This document shows, in pieces, positions 25,138 through 34,226 of a DNA stretch of 56,235 nucleotides; the first letter of the stretch is position 1; every line of letters starts with the position of its first letter. A program made the translations under genes and the position numbers. The notes beneath the pieces are model-generated. The model searched no databases, was not told where the DNA came from, and saw nothing but the letters and a program-made list of their open reading frames with translations. This stretch comes from CAYJBH01 sp964370765 (GTDB taxonomy: Bacteria > Bacillota > Clostridia > Oscillospirales > Ruminococcaceae), in assembly GCA_964370765.1 (NCBI GenBank), contig CAYJKW010000008.1:1-56235 (forward strand), read 5' to 3'.

Positions 25138-26475
25138 ATGAGTAAATTTCAGGTAGCATATATCCCAATCGGGGTACCTACATTCCATCTTGAAAGTGCA
25201 CAGGTAGAGTTTGAAAAATCAATATCAACCATTAAGTCTTTTACCGATGACTGTGTTTTCCCAAGCGAGATGTTGCTTTCAATCGATAAGCTAAATGACT
25301 TTTTAGATACAATTAATCCTAAGCTAGCCATCGTACAGAATATTACATTTGCAAACGCGGCCTATATTACAGAGGTATTAAAGAAATTTGACTGTCCGGT
25401 GTTATTGTGGACACTTAGGGAGCCAATAATTGATGGTGGCCGTTTAAGGCTTAACTCCCTTACCGGTGCTTACTCTGCAGCAAATGCCTTGATGCATTTT
25501 AGAGATTGTAACTTTGAATATGTATTTGGTAGTCCGGACGAGGATGAGGTGAAATCTACTATAGATGCAACCATTAAAGCTGCTAAGGTTAAGCATGACC
25601 TAACATCTGTAAAGATAGCTGCTATCGGAATGACCCCCCAGGGATTCGGGTTTGGTCGCGCACTTGATGTAGAAATATCCAAAACATTCGGAGCCACGCT
25701 TGAATCTATAGAGGCAAGAGAGCTTATCGATATGGCAAAGTCATATAGTGATGATGAATGCAAAGAATATATGGGAATCTTTGAATCCAAATGCTGTGGC
25801 TATAGCGAAATTGATGATAAAAATATGAAAGATTTTGCACGTCTATTTAAGGCATATAAAGATTATGTAACATCTAACAATATATCCTGTGTGGCATCCA
25901 GATGTTGGCCAGATTTCTTTGTATCATATGGAACACCGGTATGTTCGGTTCTATCGTTACTTAATGATCTTGGTATATCTTCCAGCTGTGAATCTGATAC
26001 ATTCGGTTCAATATCAATGTATATTGCGTCCAAATTTACCGAAAGCCCATCATTCTTTGGCGATCCTGTGTCGCTTGACGAGAAGGAAAACAGCGTGACA
26101 TTCTGGCACTGTGGTATGGCAAGTTGTTCCCTTGCAAGAGAATCTAAGGCTAATATCGGGGTGCATCCTAACAGGAGAATTGGCCCGGTTATGGACTTTG
26201 GCTGTAAGTCGGCTGATAAGGCAACTATATTTAGAATCGGCAAAGATGCAAAGGGCGAGTTTAGGTTCTTTATCTCAACCGGCAGTATTTTAGAAAAAGA
26301 GAAGCAGTTTGAGGGCACGTCAATCGTTGTAAAGACCGACAATCCATCAAAGGATGTTGTTACAAACAGTGTTAAAGATGGATGGGAGCCACATTTCGTA
26401 GTTGCATACGGCGATATTGCTAACGAGCTTAAGGCGCTTGCAAGCATGCTTTGTATCCCTGTAATGGAGTATTAA
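25138..26475 (+). CDS. L-fucose/arabinose isomerase-family protein, probable sulfoquinovose isomerase
   Basis: A 445-residue protein of the FucI/AraA-like fold. It is somewhat short for the family. The segment ISSSCESDTFGSISMYI (about 281-297) resembles the metal-site region of these isomerases (Glu and Asp), and FWHCGMASCSLA supplies the C-terminal His. In the sulfo-transketolase pathway, sulfoquinovose is converted to 6-deoxy-6-sulfofructose by an isomerase of this family (SqvD). As last gene of the operon it completes the route sulfoquinovosidase, isomerase, transketolase, reductase, exporter. It ends two bases from the convergent minus-strand gene, with no terminator between. Confidence 0.82.
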   Translation: MSKFQVAYIPIGVPTFHLESAQVEFEKSISTIKSFTDDCVFPSEMLLSIDKLNDFLDTINPKLAIVQNITFANAAYITEVLKKFDCPVLLWTLREPIIDGGRLRLNSLTGAYSAANALMHFRDCNFEYVFGSPDEDEVKSTIDATIKAAKVKHDLTSVKIAAIGMTPQGFGFGRALDVEISKTFGATLESIEARELIDMAKSYSDDECKEYMGIFESKCCGYSEIDDKNMKDFARLFKAYKDYVTSNNISCVASRCWPDFFVSYGTPVCSVLSLLNDLGISSSCESDTFGSISMYIASKFTESPSFFGDPVSLDEKENSVTFWHCGMASCSLARESKANIGVHPNRRIGPVMDFGCKSADKATIFRIGKDAKGEFRFFISTGSILEKEKQFEGTSIVVKTDNPSKDVVTNSVKDGWEPHFVVAYGDIANELKALASMLCIPVMEY

Positions 26476-26476
26476 T

Positions 26477-26779
26477 TTATAGCAACAAGCCTATTCCAAA
26501 GGATATTGTATTCACAGCTATCGAAAACACCCATGGGTGTGGATGATACCCCCTGTAAAAGTACCCTTCGGTTATTACAACCAATAGCTCAATAAACAGT
26601 ATAATAATTATTATGTTAAAGCTGAAATATTTAGCCCAGTGATATAGTATCACTGCTAAAGGATTTGTTAAAACATTTACTGCGATTGCCCGCTTCAAAG
26701 GAATTCTTTGAATGCGGGCAATCGGCAGTTCTATGACTAATGTAAGTGTTAATGAAACTATCAAAGAGACAAATATCAT
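26477..26779 (-). CDS. Small membrane protein, three helices
   Basis: A 100-residue hydrophobic protein with predicted membrane segments at about 1-18, 33-70 (one or two) and 83-100. It overlaps the upstream transporter gene by four bases (ATGA), so they are translationally coupled. No family recognised. Being coupled to an MFS-like transporter and a TetR regulator, it may be an accessory subunit. Confidence 0.7.
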   Translation of the reverse strand: MIFVSLIVSLTLTLVIELPIARIQRIPLKRAIAVNVLTNPLAVILYHWAKYFSFNIIIIILFIELLVVITEGYFYRGYHPHPWVFSIAVNTISFGIGLLL

Positions 26780-27720
26780 TGTAATACTCCTTTTTTAAGT
26801 CCAATATACAAAAGCATAAGTGATATAATAGATAAAAGGGGTAGCGGTAGCGTAAGACTTACCCCTAAAAAGGTTGGAATACTACCCAAAAACAATGCAA
26901 AGGTTAAAAGGCCAAAACCAAAACCCTTAGATACTATTTTTGTAATCGCCCAAAGCGTTATAGGCATAGTTGCCTGAAAAGCGAAAACTCCAACAAGTCC
27001 AGTAATCGGATTCTGAGGAAACAAAAAACAGACAGCAGATACTATAAGGCTTGCAAACCCTACCTTTCCTGCACCAAAACGATCTGATAGTATTCCACCT
27101 ATAGCCTTGCCTAATACTACCGCTGCTACAAAGGCTAATGATAGCTGTGGCTTCCACTCAAATGTAGAAATCACACCTAAAAAACCTCGAAGAACCACAA
27201 CCATAAATAACGAAACAACCGCTAAATACTTCCCATCAAACTTAATAATGTTTGGAGTAATTGTGGATTTACTATCTTTATTAAGCCACAAAACTATCGA
27301 CAGTGTGCACAATATTAATATTATCGGGATCCACCAGCTTAGCGGCAAAAAAGCACCGAGATATAATCCCAGTGCTCCCGGTGCAATAAATATGCCAAGA
27401 GGTGATGCTTTCCCACTTTTATTCATTACAGATAGCCCACCACCAAGGTGAAACAGTGCATTGCCTACCCCGGCAATTATTAACGCTACAAATGTATAGT
27501 TACTAAAGAACCACGCAACTACTACAAGCCCTATACCTAACGATGCAGTTTTGTATGATGAAAAGTGATTTTCAACTATTATGCCAAGTGGCATTTGAAG
27601 GGCAAAGGCACAAAAATTATACACTACTAGCGCAACGGCAAGGTCACTTTGATACATACCTGCAACAAGATATGCACAGGCAAGATCAACCATAAAATGT
27701 GAAAAACTCAGTACCGCCAT
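26776..27720 (-). CDS. MFS-like transporter, short form
   Basis: A 314-residue membrane protein with about ten hydrophobic segments, fewer than the twelve of most MFS carriers. MFS-type signatures include ILSDRFGAGKVG (loop 2-3-like motif, in the second half) and a GxxNALFHLGGG segment. The substrate cannot be read from the sequence. It lies one base after the gene for the SH3-like membrane protein, in a TetR-headed operon. It is unlikely to import sulfoquinovose, because it is convergent to and separately regulated from the sulfosugar operon. Confidence 0.78.
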   Translation of the reverse strand: MAVLSFSHFMVDLACAYLVAGMYQSDLAVALVVYNFCAFALQMPLGIIVENHFSSYKTASLGIGLVVVAWFFSNYTFVALIIAGVGNALFHLGGGLSVMNKSGKASPLGIFIAPGALGLYLGAFLPLSWWIPIILILCTLSIVLWLNKDSKSTITPNIIKFDGKYLAVVSLFMVVVLRGFLGVISTFEWKPQLSLAFVAAVVLGKAIGGILSDRFGAGKVGFASLIVSAVCFLFPQNPITGLVGVFAFQATMPITLWAITKIVSKGFGFGLLTFALFLGSIPTFLGVSLTLPLPLLSIISLMLLYIGLKKGVLQ

Positions 27721-27721
27721 A

Positions 27722-28456
27722 TTATTTTACCGATTTCTTTTTTAGCAGTAAAAGCAACGTGATTATGACAACTGCTACGACAAGGATTGTCGCAACAGGT
27801 AGTATAATATTGGATGCCTTTTCTACGACTGCATCACTACCTCTTTTTTGAGATACGCTTTGCTCTAACGGTACTATGCCACTGTTTAGATTGCTGTTTG
27901 TTGGGTCATCTATACAAACCCAACCCTCATGTTGCATATAGTAATTTATGTACCCCCATTGCAGACCATCCTCATCAGTATATGCACTTGAGAACGCCGC
28001 TCCGATTAGCAGATAATCTTCAACCTCAATCAGTTCATAGCTCACACCACTATTTGGGTAGGTATATAGTTGTGCTTTCGGTATTGATATTTCGCCACCG
28101 TCATATTCTGTTAATGCGTTATCCTGATGAAACTGGGTACTATCGTATGGTAGAGAGACATCATCGCTATGAATCCATCCGTCATAACTATAAAGCCACT
28201 CGTTCCATGTATAACCTATATAAATTGCACCACCGTTTTCGACCGTTGAAACTACCGCCCCATTCTGTGGTGACTTATATATTTTAGTCACACCGTCCGC
28301 ACCTGCTGCAATATATTCTCTATCGACATACACACTCTCTTCTAGGTGCTCACTTAAAAAATTATCCTCCGGCTCCCAGATAACATCCGCATGTACTGGC
28401 AAAATGTAAATAATCATCGAAAACAATAACAATAAACCGCCTAATAATTTTTTCAT
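27722..28456 (-). CDS. Secreted SH3-like protein with C-terminal membrane anchor
   Basis: A 244-residue protein: signal peptide (residues 1-23, ending in VHA), two bacterial SH3-like units (about 45-105 and 118-180) with the pattern of a Tyr- and Trp-rich beta barrel, a Ser/Asn linker, and a C-terminal helix (about 217-238) followed by KKKSVK. It should be anchored outside the cell with its SH3-like units facing the wall, where such domains often bind peptidoglycan. It is between the TetR gene and the transporter in one operon. Confidence 0.78.
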   Translation of the reverse strand: MKKLLGGLLLLFSMIIYILPVHADVIWEPEDNFLSEHLEESVYVDREYIAAGADGVTKIYKSPQNGAVVSTVENGGAIYIGYTWNEWLYSYDGWIHSDDVSLPYDSTQFHQDNALTEYDGGEISIPKAQLYTYPNSGVSYELIEVEDYLLIGAAFSSAYTDEDGLQWGYINYYMQHEGWVCIDDPTNSNLNSGIVPLEQSVSQKRGSDAVVEKASNIILPVATILVVAVVIITLLLLLKKKSVK

Positions 28457-28507
28457 CGCTCCCCTTTCAGCCTATGCTTATATAACATTAATATAAGTCG
28501 ATCTAGT

Positions 28508-29128
28508 TTAAATTCTAACAATCTTAGAAAAAGAGTTTAGCATATAACCCCGAAGTATCAGCCTATATTCTTCTATAGGAGCATCGGTTGTACACATTAG
28601 CCTTATCCCCTCATGTAGGCCGTAAAAAACCGATTTTGCAACCATATTTGATAGCATTTCGTATTGAAATTCGTTTTTTAGAGTGTGTAGATCAGATTCA
28701 TGTAATATTCTGTTCATAAGCTCTATCAGCCAATCGCTATATCTACGATTAACCTCCTCATCGTTTATAAGTATTAAAAGCTCTGTGCGGTAATGTTGCT
28801 GGGTCTCAACCATACTGTCTGCTACTAAAATCATAGTCTCTTTTAATAGCTGTTCATCCTTTACTATTGCATTTAAGTTTTCCAGCACAATATCCCTCTC
28901 GTCACCCATTATCTTTGCAATAGAGCCAAGCATCTCTAATGCTGGGTTGACAACAGCATCGACTATATCCTTTTTTGAAGGAAAATATCGATATAGATTA
29001 CCTACTGTCATACCAGAGTCTTTGGCAATGGCACGTAACGAAGTATCTTTTATGCCTTTTGCTAAAAAATTATCTTTCGCCGCTTGGATAATCTTATTTC
29101 TCTGTGATGTTTTTAGTACCTGAGCCAC
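28508..29128 (-). CDS. TetR-family transcriptional regulator
   Basis: A 206-residue regulator. The N-terminal helix-turn-helix (about 10-58; KDTSLRAIAKDSGMTVGNLYRYFPSKKDIV) is typical TetR. The C-terminal ligand-binding part is helical and unassigned. The ATG follows a strong GGGAGGG site. It heads an operon with the SH3-like protein, the transporter and the small membrane protein, and probably represses it in response to the transported compound. Confidence 0.9.
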   Translation of the reverse strand: MAQVLKTSQRNKIIQAAKDNFLAKGIKDTSLRAIAKDSGMTVGNLYRYFPSKKDIVDAVVNPALEMLGSIAKIMGDERDIVLENLNAIVKDEQLLKETMILVADSMVETQQHYRTELLILINDEEVNRRYSDWLIELMNRILHESDLHTLKNEFQYEMLSNMVAKSVFYGLHEGIRLMCTTDAPIEEYRLILRGYMLNSFSKIVRI

Positions 29129-29295
29129 AAAATCCCTCCCAATTAAACATCTATAATCGAAAATCTGAATAAGCTGATATTAAACAAAAAACAAACCTTA
29201 TAACATTTATTTTACCACAAAATAATTTATATATGTGTGTTCGAAAATTTAGGTTCTGAATGACTTTTGATTTATTTAAATATGGATATGTTCGC

Positions 29296-31260
29296 TTAAA
29301 AATCATTAAATTGATCTGCTTTAGGCGGCATCATCGTTTTCGAAAAATCACTTATAGAAAAGCAGGAGTAATAGATATCGTATCTAAACTTGCTAAGTGC
29401 ATTATTAACAGCGTTAAACAACGGCTTTTTTTCGAAAATCATACTTGTAATAAACGGACAGTAACGATCACCGATCTGTGACATTAAATCCTGCTCCATA
29501 TCATAAAGTGTTTTTTCGTTTGCATAGCTACGCCCAACATTATCGGTTGCAGCATCTATCGAGTCGGCAATAGTAACAATATCGATAATTGCTTTAACCG
29601 GTGATGCAAGATTATCAAATTCCTTAGGGTAGCCAAAACTGCCATCGAAACTTTTATGGTGCCCCAGCGCAATATCGGAAAAACATGAAAACAGCTGTGG
29701 ATTACTATCAAACATTATTGTTGTAGCCTCTTCCAAAGTTTCAAAAATTATGCTATCAAGATCCAGATTAGGAGCTGATTTTATAAATGCTGTAGCCTTT
29801 GCAGCGTGTTGTTTTATCATCTCAAATTCTTTGTCGTTTAACTTTCTGACATAGAAAGAAACCATATGAGAATATACAATCTTGCCTATGTCGTGAATTA
29901 AACCTGCATACCATACAAACAGTAAAATCTCCGCCGACTTGTTCTTTACATCTTCTACGGTAGTGTATCCTGGTAATCCCACAAATTTCTCAGGATAAAA
30001 CCTTAATATATACTCGGTAATAATATAAGATATTTTAGATACCATAACCGAATGAACATATGTTGGTGCATGCCTAAAAACTGTAAGTGACAGCAACAAC
30101 TTTAGATATGCTGTGTCATCAAATATCTTGTGACTACCTATCGCAAAATTCGTTAGCATGGTGGTAACATACTGTCTAGACATGCTATCGGGAATGTTCA
30201 TAACGTAGTTAAAAACATCTTTTTCTATCTCATTAGTAATCTTTAATTTATCGGCTTTAGAAAGTTCCTTATCATTAGTATGATGAAGATAAAATAGGTA
30301 CAGCCCTGCAACATGAAGTTTCTTAAATAGATCATCGTAGGTGTACTCATCTTCTGCCTGCTTGTAGATATCGTAAAGCATCTTCAAAAGCTCTTTTGAA
30401 CCGGTTGTCCCGTTATAATAGTTGGCAGCACTATAATAATAATAATATTTTACCTGAGCAGTGGTATAATCGTGTGAGTGTTGATGCTCATCCACTGAAC
30501 GTGCATCGTACAATAGTTCAGCCGACTTTAACAACCGCTTTAGTTTGTCATGACTTACATATATCATTCTGTCTGAACGCAGTGCAGTTATAGTTGTTGA
30601 GCACAGGTTCTCATTCAGGTTTTGATGAAACGCCTTCCAGTTAGCCTGTGGGTCTATTTTACTTGCTTTATTATCCCAAAAGTCTAAGGCCCTGTCATAT
30701 CTTCGGTAAATTTCATTAATATCCAGATCGGCAACACTTATATACGAATTCCCATATGCTCTTGCAATAATATTGCGTGTGCTACTATCAAACTGTTCAT
30801 ACCTGTCACTATAGGCTATTACATTATCATAACATTCCGACATTTCTTTTTTAAATAGATTTGACTCAAGATAAAAAAGTGCGATGCCCTTAAAAAACAT
30901 ATTTTTAATATACATCTCGTCGTTATTGTTGTTCCTTGCATATTTTGCAAGTGCATCTCTAATGTCGTAGCATAACCCAGTATCTATATTTTCTTTATAG
31001 CCGGAGAGTTGTTCGGCAAATTCCTGTAACTCAAGAGCCTGCTCCATACTTATGGACTCTATGTTTTTTATTAGTGGTGTAATGTACTCATCGATCAGCG
31101 CATTTGTTTCAGAAATAACAGCACGGATTTCAATGCTACGCGCACCTAAAACCTCCTTAACATTCTCCCTTGTGACCCCATCTTTCTCGGAAAACTGCTT
31201 AGAAGCAAGCTGCGTGAAACATAGCTCTTTTTCTATTATTTTTTTAAATATTTCTCTCAT
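29296..31260 (-). CDS. HD-GYP domain protein, probable c-di-GMP phosphodiesterase
   Basis: A 654-residue protein from the ATG at 31260 (a GTG two codons earlier is possible; the ribosome binding site is weak). The N-terminal 400 residues are helical and tetratricopeptide-like, with no membrane segment, and probably sense or dock. The C-terminal HD-GYP domain has HDIGK, a downstream GHHKSFDG and GYP, and ADSIDAATDN. These are the metal- and substrate-site residues of enzymes that cleave c-di-GMP to pGpG or GMP. A diguanylate cyclase is encoded at 42233-43816, but there is no evidence that they are paired. Confidence 0.85.
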   Translation of the reverse strand: MREIFKKIIEKELCFTQLASKQFSEKDGVTRENVKEVLGARSIEIRAVISETNALIDEYITPLIKNIESISMEQALELQEFAEQLSGYKENIDTGLCYDIRDALAKYARNNNNDEMYIKNMFFKGIALFYLESNLFKKEMSECYDNVIAYSDRYEQFDSSTRNIIARAYGNSYISVADLDINEIYRRYDRALDFWDNKASKIDPQANWKAFHQNLNENLCSTTITALRSDRMIYVSHDKLKRLLKSAELLYDARSVDEHQHSHDYTTAQVKYYYYYSAANYYNGTTGSKELLKMLYDIYKQAEDEYTYDDLFKKLHVAGLYLFYLHHTNDKELSKADKLKITNEIEKDVFNYVMNIPDSMSRQYVTTMLTNFAIGSHKIFDDTAYLKLLLSLTVFRHAPTYVHSVMVSKISYIITEYILRFYPEKFVGLPGYTTVEDVKNKSAEILLFVWYAGLIHDIGKIVYSHMVSFYVRKLNDKEFEMIKQHAAKATAFIKSAPNLDLDSIIFETLEEATTIMFDSNPQLFSCFSDIALGHHKSFDGSFGYPKEFDNLASPVKAIIDIVTIADSIDAATDNVGRSYANEKTLYDMEQDLMSQIGDRYCPFITSMIFEKKPLFNAVNNALSKFRYDIYYSCFSISDFSKTMMPPKADQFNDF

Positions 31261-31329
31261 CAGCACTTATCTTAAAATACAAGCGTTTGTTGTTTTTATT
31301 ATAACACAAACATATAGACGGTGTAAAAC

Positions 31330-33015
31330 CTACAGGCTGTTTTCTTTAATCCAACCATGTAAGGATTCAACGATGGGTTTGATCGATTCTGACTTTAGTG
31401 GAGACACTAAACCTGTAGTGTTAACTACATCTATAAAGGTCTTTGTGTTGCCATAGCCTACAAAATCCATATAAAGTTTAAGTGCAGCATCATAATCATT
31501 TAAAGACAATGCAAAAAACTGAAGTGCCATTACCTGGGCCAAGCCATAATCTATATAATAAAAGGGGGTTTTATAGATGTGAGCCTGGCGTTGCCAACCT
31601 GCACCATCACTGTAAAACGGTATGTTATCTGTATAAAAATCCGGACGATAGATCCGCTCAATCTCCAGCCACTTTTCATCCCTTTGCTTTGGCGTTAGGT
31701 TTGGGTTTAGATATATCTGCTCTTGAAACTCGTCTACTTGACAGCTATACGGTATAAATAAAATGGCATCTTCAGCATGTGATAGTTTGTATTTATCGGT
31801 ATCCTGCTTAAAGAAAAGGTGGTACCAAGGTGTCGTTAAAAACTCCATCGCCATCGAATGTGTCTCGGAAATATCCATTGTAGTGTTTGTATAGCGTTCC
31901 TGAGGATTGGATGCATTGATATACCTTGCAAACGCATGCCCAGCCTCATGAGTAAAAACATTTACATCGGATGATGTTGAATTAAAGTTAGCAAATATGA
32001 ACGGGTATTTATAGCTAGGCAAATATGAACAAAATCCGCCGGGGGTCTTACCAATCTTTGAGTAGACATCAAACAACTCGTTTTCAATCATCATGTTAAT
32101 AAACGTGCCGATTTTCGGTGACATCTCGTTGTACATCTTCTTTGCAGCCGCTATTAATTCAGCACCTTCTATCCGTGGTTTCGCAGAGCCATCCTTAAAG
32201 GACAGTTGCTGATCATATATCGAAAGTCTATCTAACTCTAAGCGCCTACACCTATTCTGAGTTATAGTCGATGCTATCGGCACAACATGATCTATAACCT
32301 GCTGTTTGAAAATGCTTACATCTTCGTGATTGTAGCAGTTGCGAGTCATTCGTGCATAGCCTATCTCCAAGAAACTCTCAGCCCCTAATTTTTTCGCCTG
32401 CTGTGTCCTGTTTTTTACAAGTTTATCAAAAATATCGTCAAGACTGCTCTTGACACTTTTATAACAATTACCCTCAGCTATGAACGCCCTTTTACGAATC
32501 TCCCGGTCTGGGTGCTCTTTATATGATGCAAGCATACTAAGCGGCATTGTTTCGCCTTCAAACTCTACCGTTAATTTAGATATTAAGTTTACATATTCTT
32601 GTGTTAACCTATTTTCTTCTTTTTTTTCTTCTAAAATATTCTCAGAAAATGATTTGTCGTATAATTTATTATTAAGCTCTGTCGTGTAGCCTGCTAACCG
32701 GTAAAAATCTTTTTTATTTTTTATTTTTGATATCTGATTTCTTAGCCTTTTAAACTTGCTACTCACAACAGGATATTCTTTAAAAAAAATTTCATTCTCG
32801 GCTTTATAAAATTCATCGTTGGTATTTAGGTAATGCCGTACACGAGCAAGTACAAACTGCGTGTCAAAATCATCATGTGTGCTGCAAATCTTATCATAAA
32901 TCATAAATTTTGCATCTACATCCTTTGCAGCTGCAAACTCGTCTATCATTTTGTCAAGTTGATTATACACATCACCAAAGTCCGGCCTTTTATATTTTAT
33001 CTGTGAAAATTTCAT
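31330..33015 (-). CDS. pepF: M3-family oligoendopeptidase (PepF type)
   Basis: A 561-residue cytosolic metallopeptidase. The zinc site is HEAGH (FTHEAGHAFARY, about residues 353-364) with the second Glu in the following helix (ISETHSMAMEF). The length matches M3 oligoendopeptidases. It would hydrolyse imported oligopeptides. It lies 13 bases downstream of a small membrane-protein gene that in turn follows the oligopeptide importer operon on the same strand, so uptake and cleavage are probably co-transcribed. The start is supported by GAAAGGTG four bases before the ATG. Confidence 0.9.
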   Translation of the reverse strand: MKFSQIKYKRPDFGDVYNQLDKMIDEFAAAKDVDAKFMIYDKICSTHDDFDTQFVLARVRHYLNTNDEFYKAENEIFFKEYPVVSSKFKRLRNQISKIKNKKDFYRLAGYTTELNNKLYDKSFSENILEEKKEENRLTQEYVNLISKLTVEFEGETMPLSMLASYKEHPDREIRKRAFIAEGNCYKSVKSSLDDIFDKLVKNRTQQAKKLGAESFLEIGYARMTRNCYNHEDVSIFKQQVIDHVVPIASTITQNRCRRLELDRLSIYDQQLSFKDGSAKPRIEGAELIAAAKKMYNEMSPKIGTFINMMIENELFDVYSKIGKTPGGFCSYLPSYKYPFIFANFNSTSSDVNVFTHEAGHAFARYINASNPQERYTNTTMDISETHSMAMEFLTTPWYHLFFKQDTDKYKLSHAEDAILFIPYSCQVDEFQEQIYLNPNLTPKQRDEKWLEIERIYRPDFYTDNIPFYSDGAGWQRQAHIYKTPFYYIDYGLAQVMALQFFALSLNDYDAALKLYMDFVGYGNTKTFIDVVNTTGLVSPLKSESIKPIVESLHGWIKENSL

Positions 33016-33028
33016 TATTCACCTTTCT

Positions 33029-33226
33029 CTATCTTATAAATAGATATGCTATTGCAATATATATCAAAGCAACAATAATAGTAACCGGCAAAAAAGTAAT
33101 AAGCGCTGCAATCAACATTGCAGGCAGATCACCCTTTTCAAGTTCTATTTTATCGTAATGCTTATCAAGCTCTTCCTTGCTTTTATCTTTGAGTATCCCC
33201 GGCTTTAGCCCCTTAAAAAGTGACAA
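33029..33226 (-). CDS. Small membrane protein between importer and peptidase genes
   Basis: A 65-residue protein that starts at TTG (33226), five bases after a strong AAGGGGG site. The first half is basic and charged (KDKSKEELDKHYDKIELEK) and the second half is one or two hydrophobic helices (about 32-64). It lies 13 bases from both neighbours on the same strand, so it belongs to the peptide-uptake operon. No family recognised. Confidence 0.65.
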   Translation of the reverse strand: MSLFKGLKPGILKDKSKEELDKHYDKIELEKGDLPAMLIAALITFLPVTIIVALIYIAIAYLFIR

Positions 33227-33239
33227 CTATTCCCCCTTA

Positions 33240-34226
33240 TCATCTCAGGTGGTGGCAGGCCACCACGTGTCCGACTTCTATTTCCTGCAACAACGGAACT
33301 TCATTACTACACCTTTGTGTTGCATTACTACAGCGTGGATGAAACTTACACCCTTGTGGTGGGTCAATCGGACTTGGGACTTCGCCTTGTAAAAGTTCAG
33401 CATCCTGTAGCCCAACATCATCAATCTTCGGAATAGATGACAAAAGTGCCTTTGTATATGGGTGTGATGGGCTGGTAAACAACATCTCGGTATCGCATAG
33501 CTCCACAATGCTACCAAGGTACATCACTGCAACACGGTCAGAAATAAATCTAATAACCGATAAATCATGTGAGATAAAAAGGTAGGTAAGGTTGTTTTGT
33601 TCCTTTAAATCGAGTAATAAATTAATTATCTGAGATTGTATCGAAACATCCAGGGTAGATACCGATTCATCACATACAACAAATTTAGGATTAAGTGCAA
33701 GTGCACGTGCAATAACCAAACGTTGGCGCTGTCCTCCGGAAAATTGGTGTGGATAACGGTGTAGCATGTGCCTTTGTAAACCACAGCTTTCCATAACCTT
33801 TAGCACATATTCCTCCAAGGCCAAGTCACCTTTTTTATAGATCCCATGCGCTATAAGTGGCTCGGACATAAGTTGCCAAACTGTCAACCTTGGATTTAAT
33901 GATGAGTATGGATCCTGAAATACAATCTGCAGTTCGCGCCGTAAACGACGCATCTCCTCCTTTGGTAGCTCAGAAAGATTTCTACCATTGTAAAACACCC
34001 CTCCGGATGTTTGTGTGTAGAGCTGAAGGATAACCTTTCCAAGTGTAGATTTACCACATCCGGACTCACCTACAAGCCCAAGTGTCTCGTTCTCAAATAT
34101 ATCTAGGCTAACATCGTCCACTGCTTTTACCTGTTTACGCCCACCTAAAAACCAAAGGCTATTTTTAAGTTTAAAATACATTCTTATATTATTTAGGCTA
34201 ACAAGTACATTTTTTCCACCCATCAT
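33240..34226 (-). CDS. oppF: Oligopeptide ABC transporter ATPase (OppF/DppF type)
   Basis: A 328-residue ATPase: Walker A GESGCGKST, Q-loop VFQDPYSSLNP, signature FSGGQRQR, Walker B FVVCDESVSTLD (Ser where Pro is usual) and switch His in FISHDLSV. The C-terminal extension has the Cys motif of Opp/Dpp ATPases (CKFHPRCSNATQRC), which can hold an iron-sulfur cluster. It is paired with OppD; the start overlaps or touches the OppD stop (TGAATGATG). It energises peptide import. Confidence 0.93.
   Translation of the reverse strand: MMGGKNVLVSLNNIRMYFKLKNSLWFLGGRKQVKAVDDVSLDIFENETLGLVGESGCGKSTLGKVILQLYTQTSGGVFYNGRNLSELPKEEMRRLRRELQIVFQDPYSSLNPRLTVWQLMSEPLIAHGIYKKGDLALEEYVLKVMESCGLQRHMLHRYPHQFSGGQRQRLVIARALALNPKFVVCDESVSTLDVSIQSQIINLLLDLKEQNNLTYLFISHDLSVIRFISDRVAVMYLGSIVELCDTEMLFTSPSHPYTKALLSSIPKIDDVGLQDAELLQGEVPSPIDPPQGCKFHPRCSNATQRCSNEVPLLQEIEVGHVVACHHLR

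Noticed and set aside
26477..29128. The TetR operon with an MFS-like carrier as the missing sulfoquinovose importer
   Set aside because: Opposite strand, its own regulator, no shared operator and an atypical short carrier. Nothing links it to sulfosugars beyond being adjacent.
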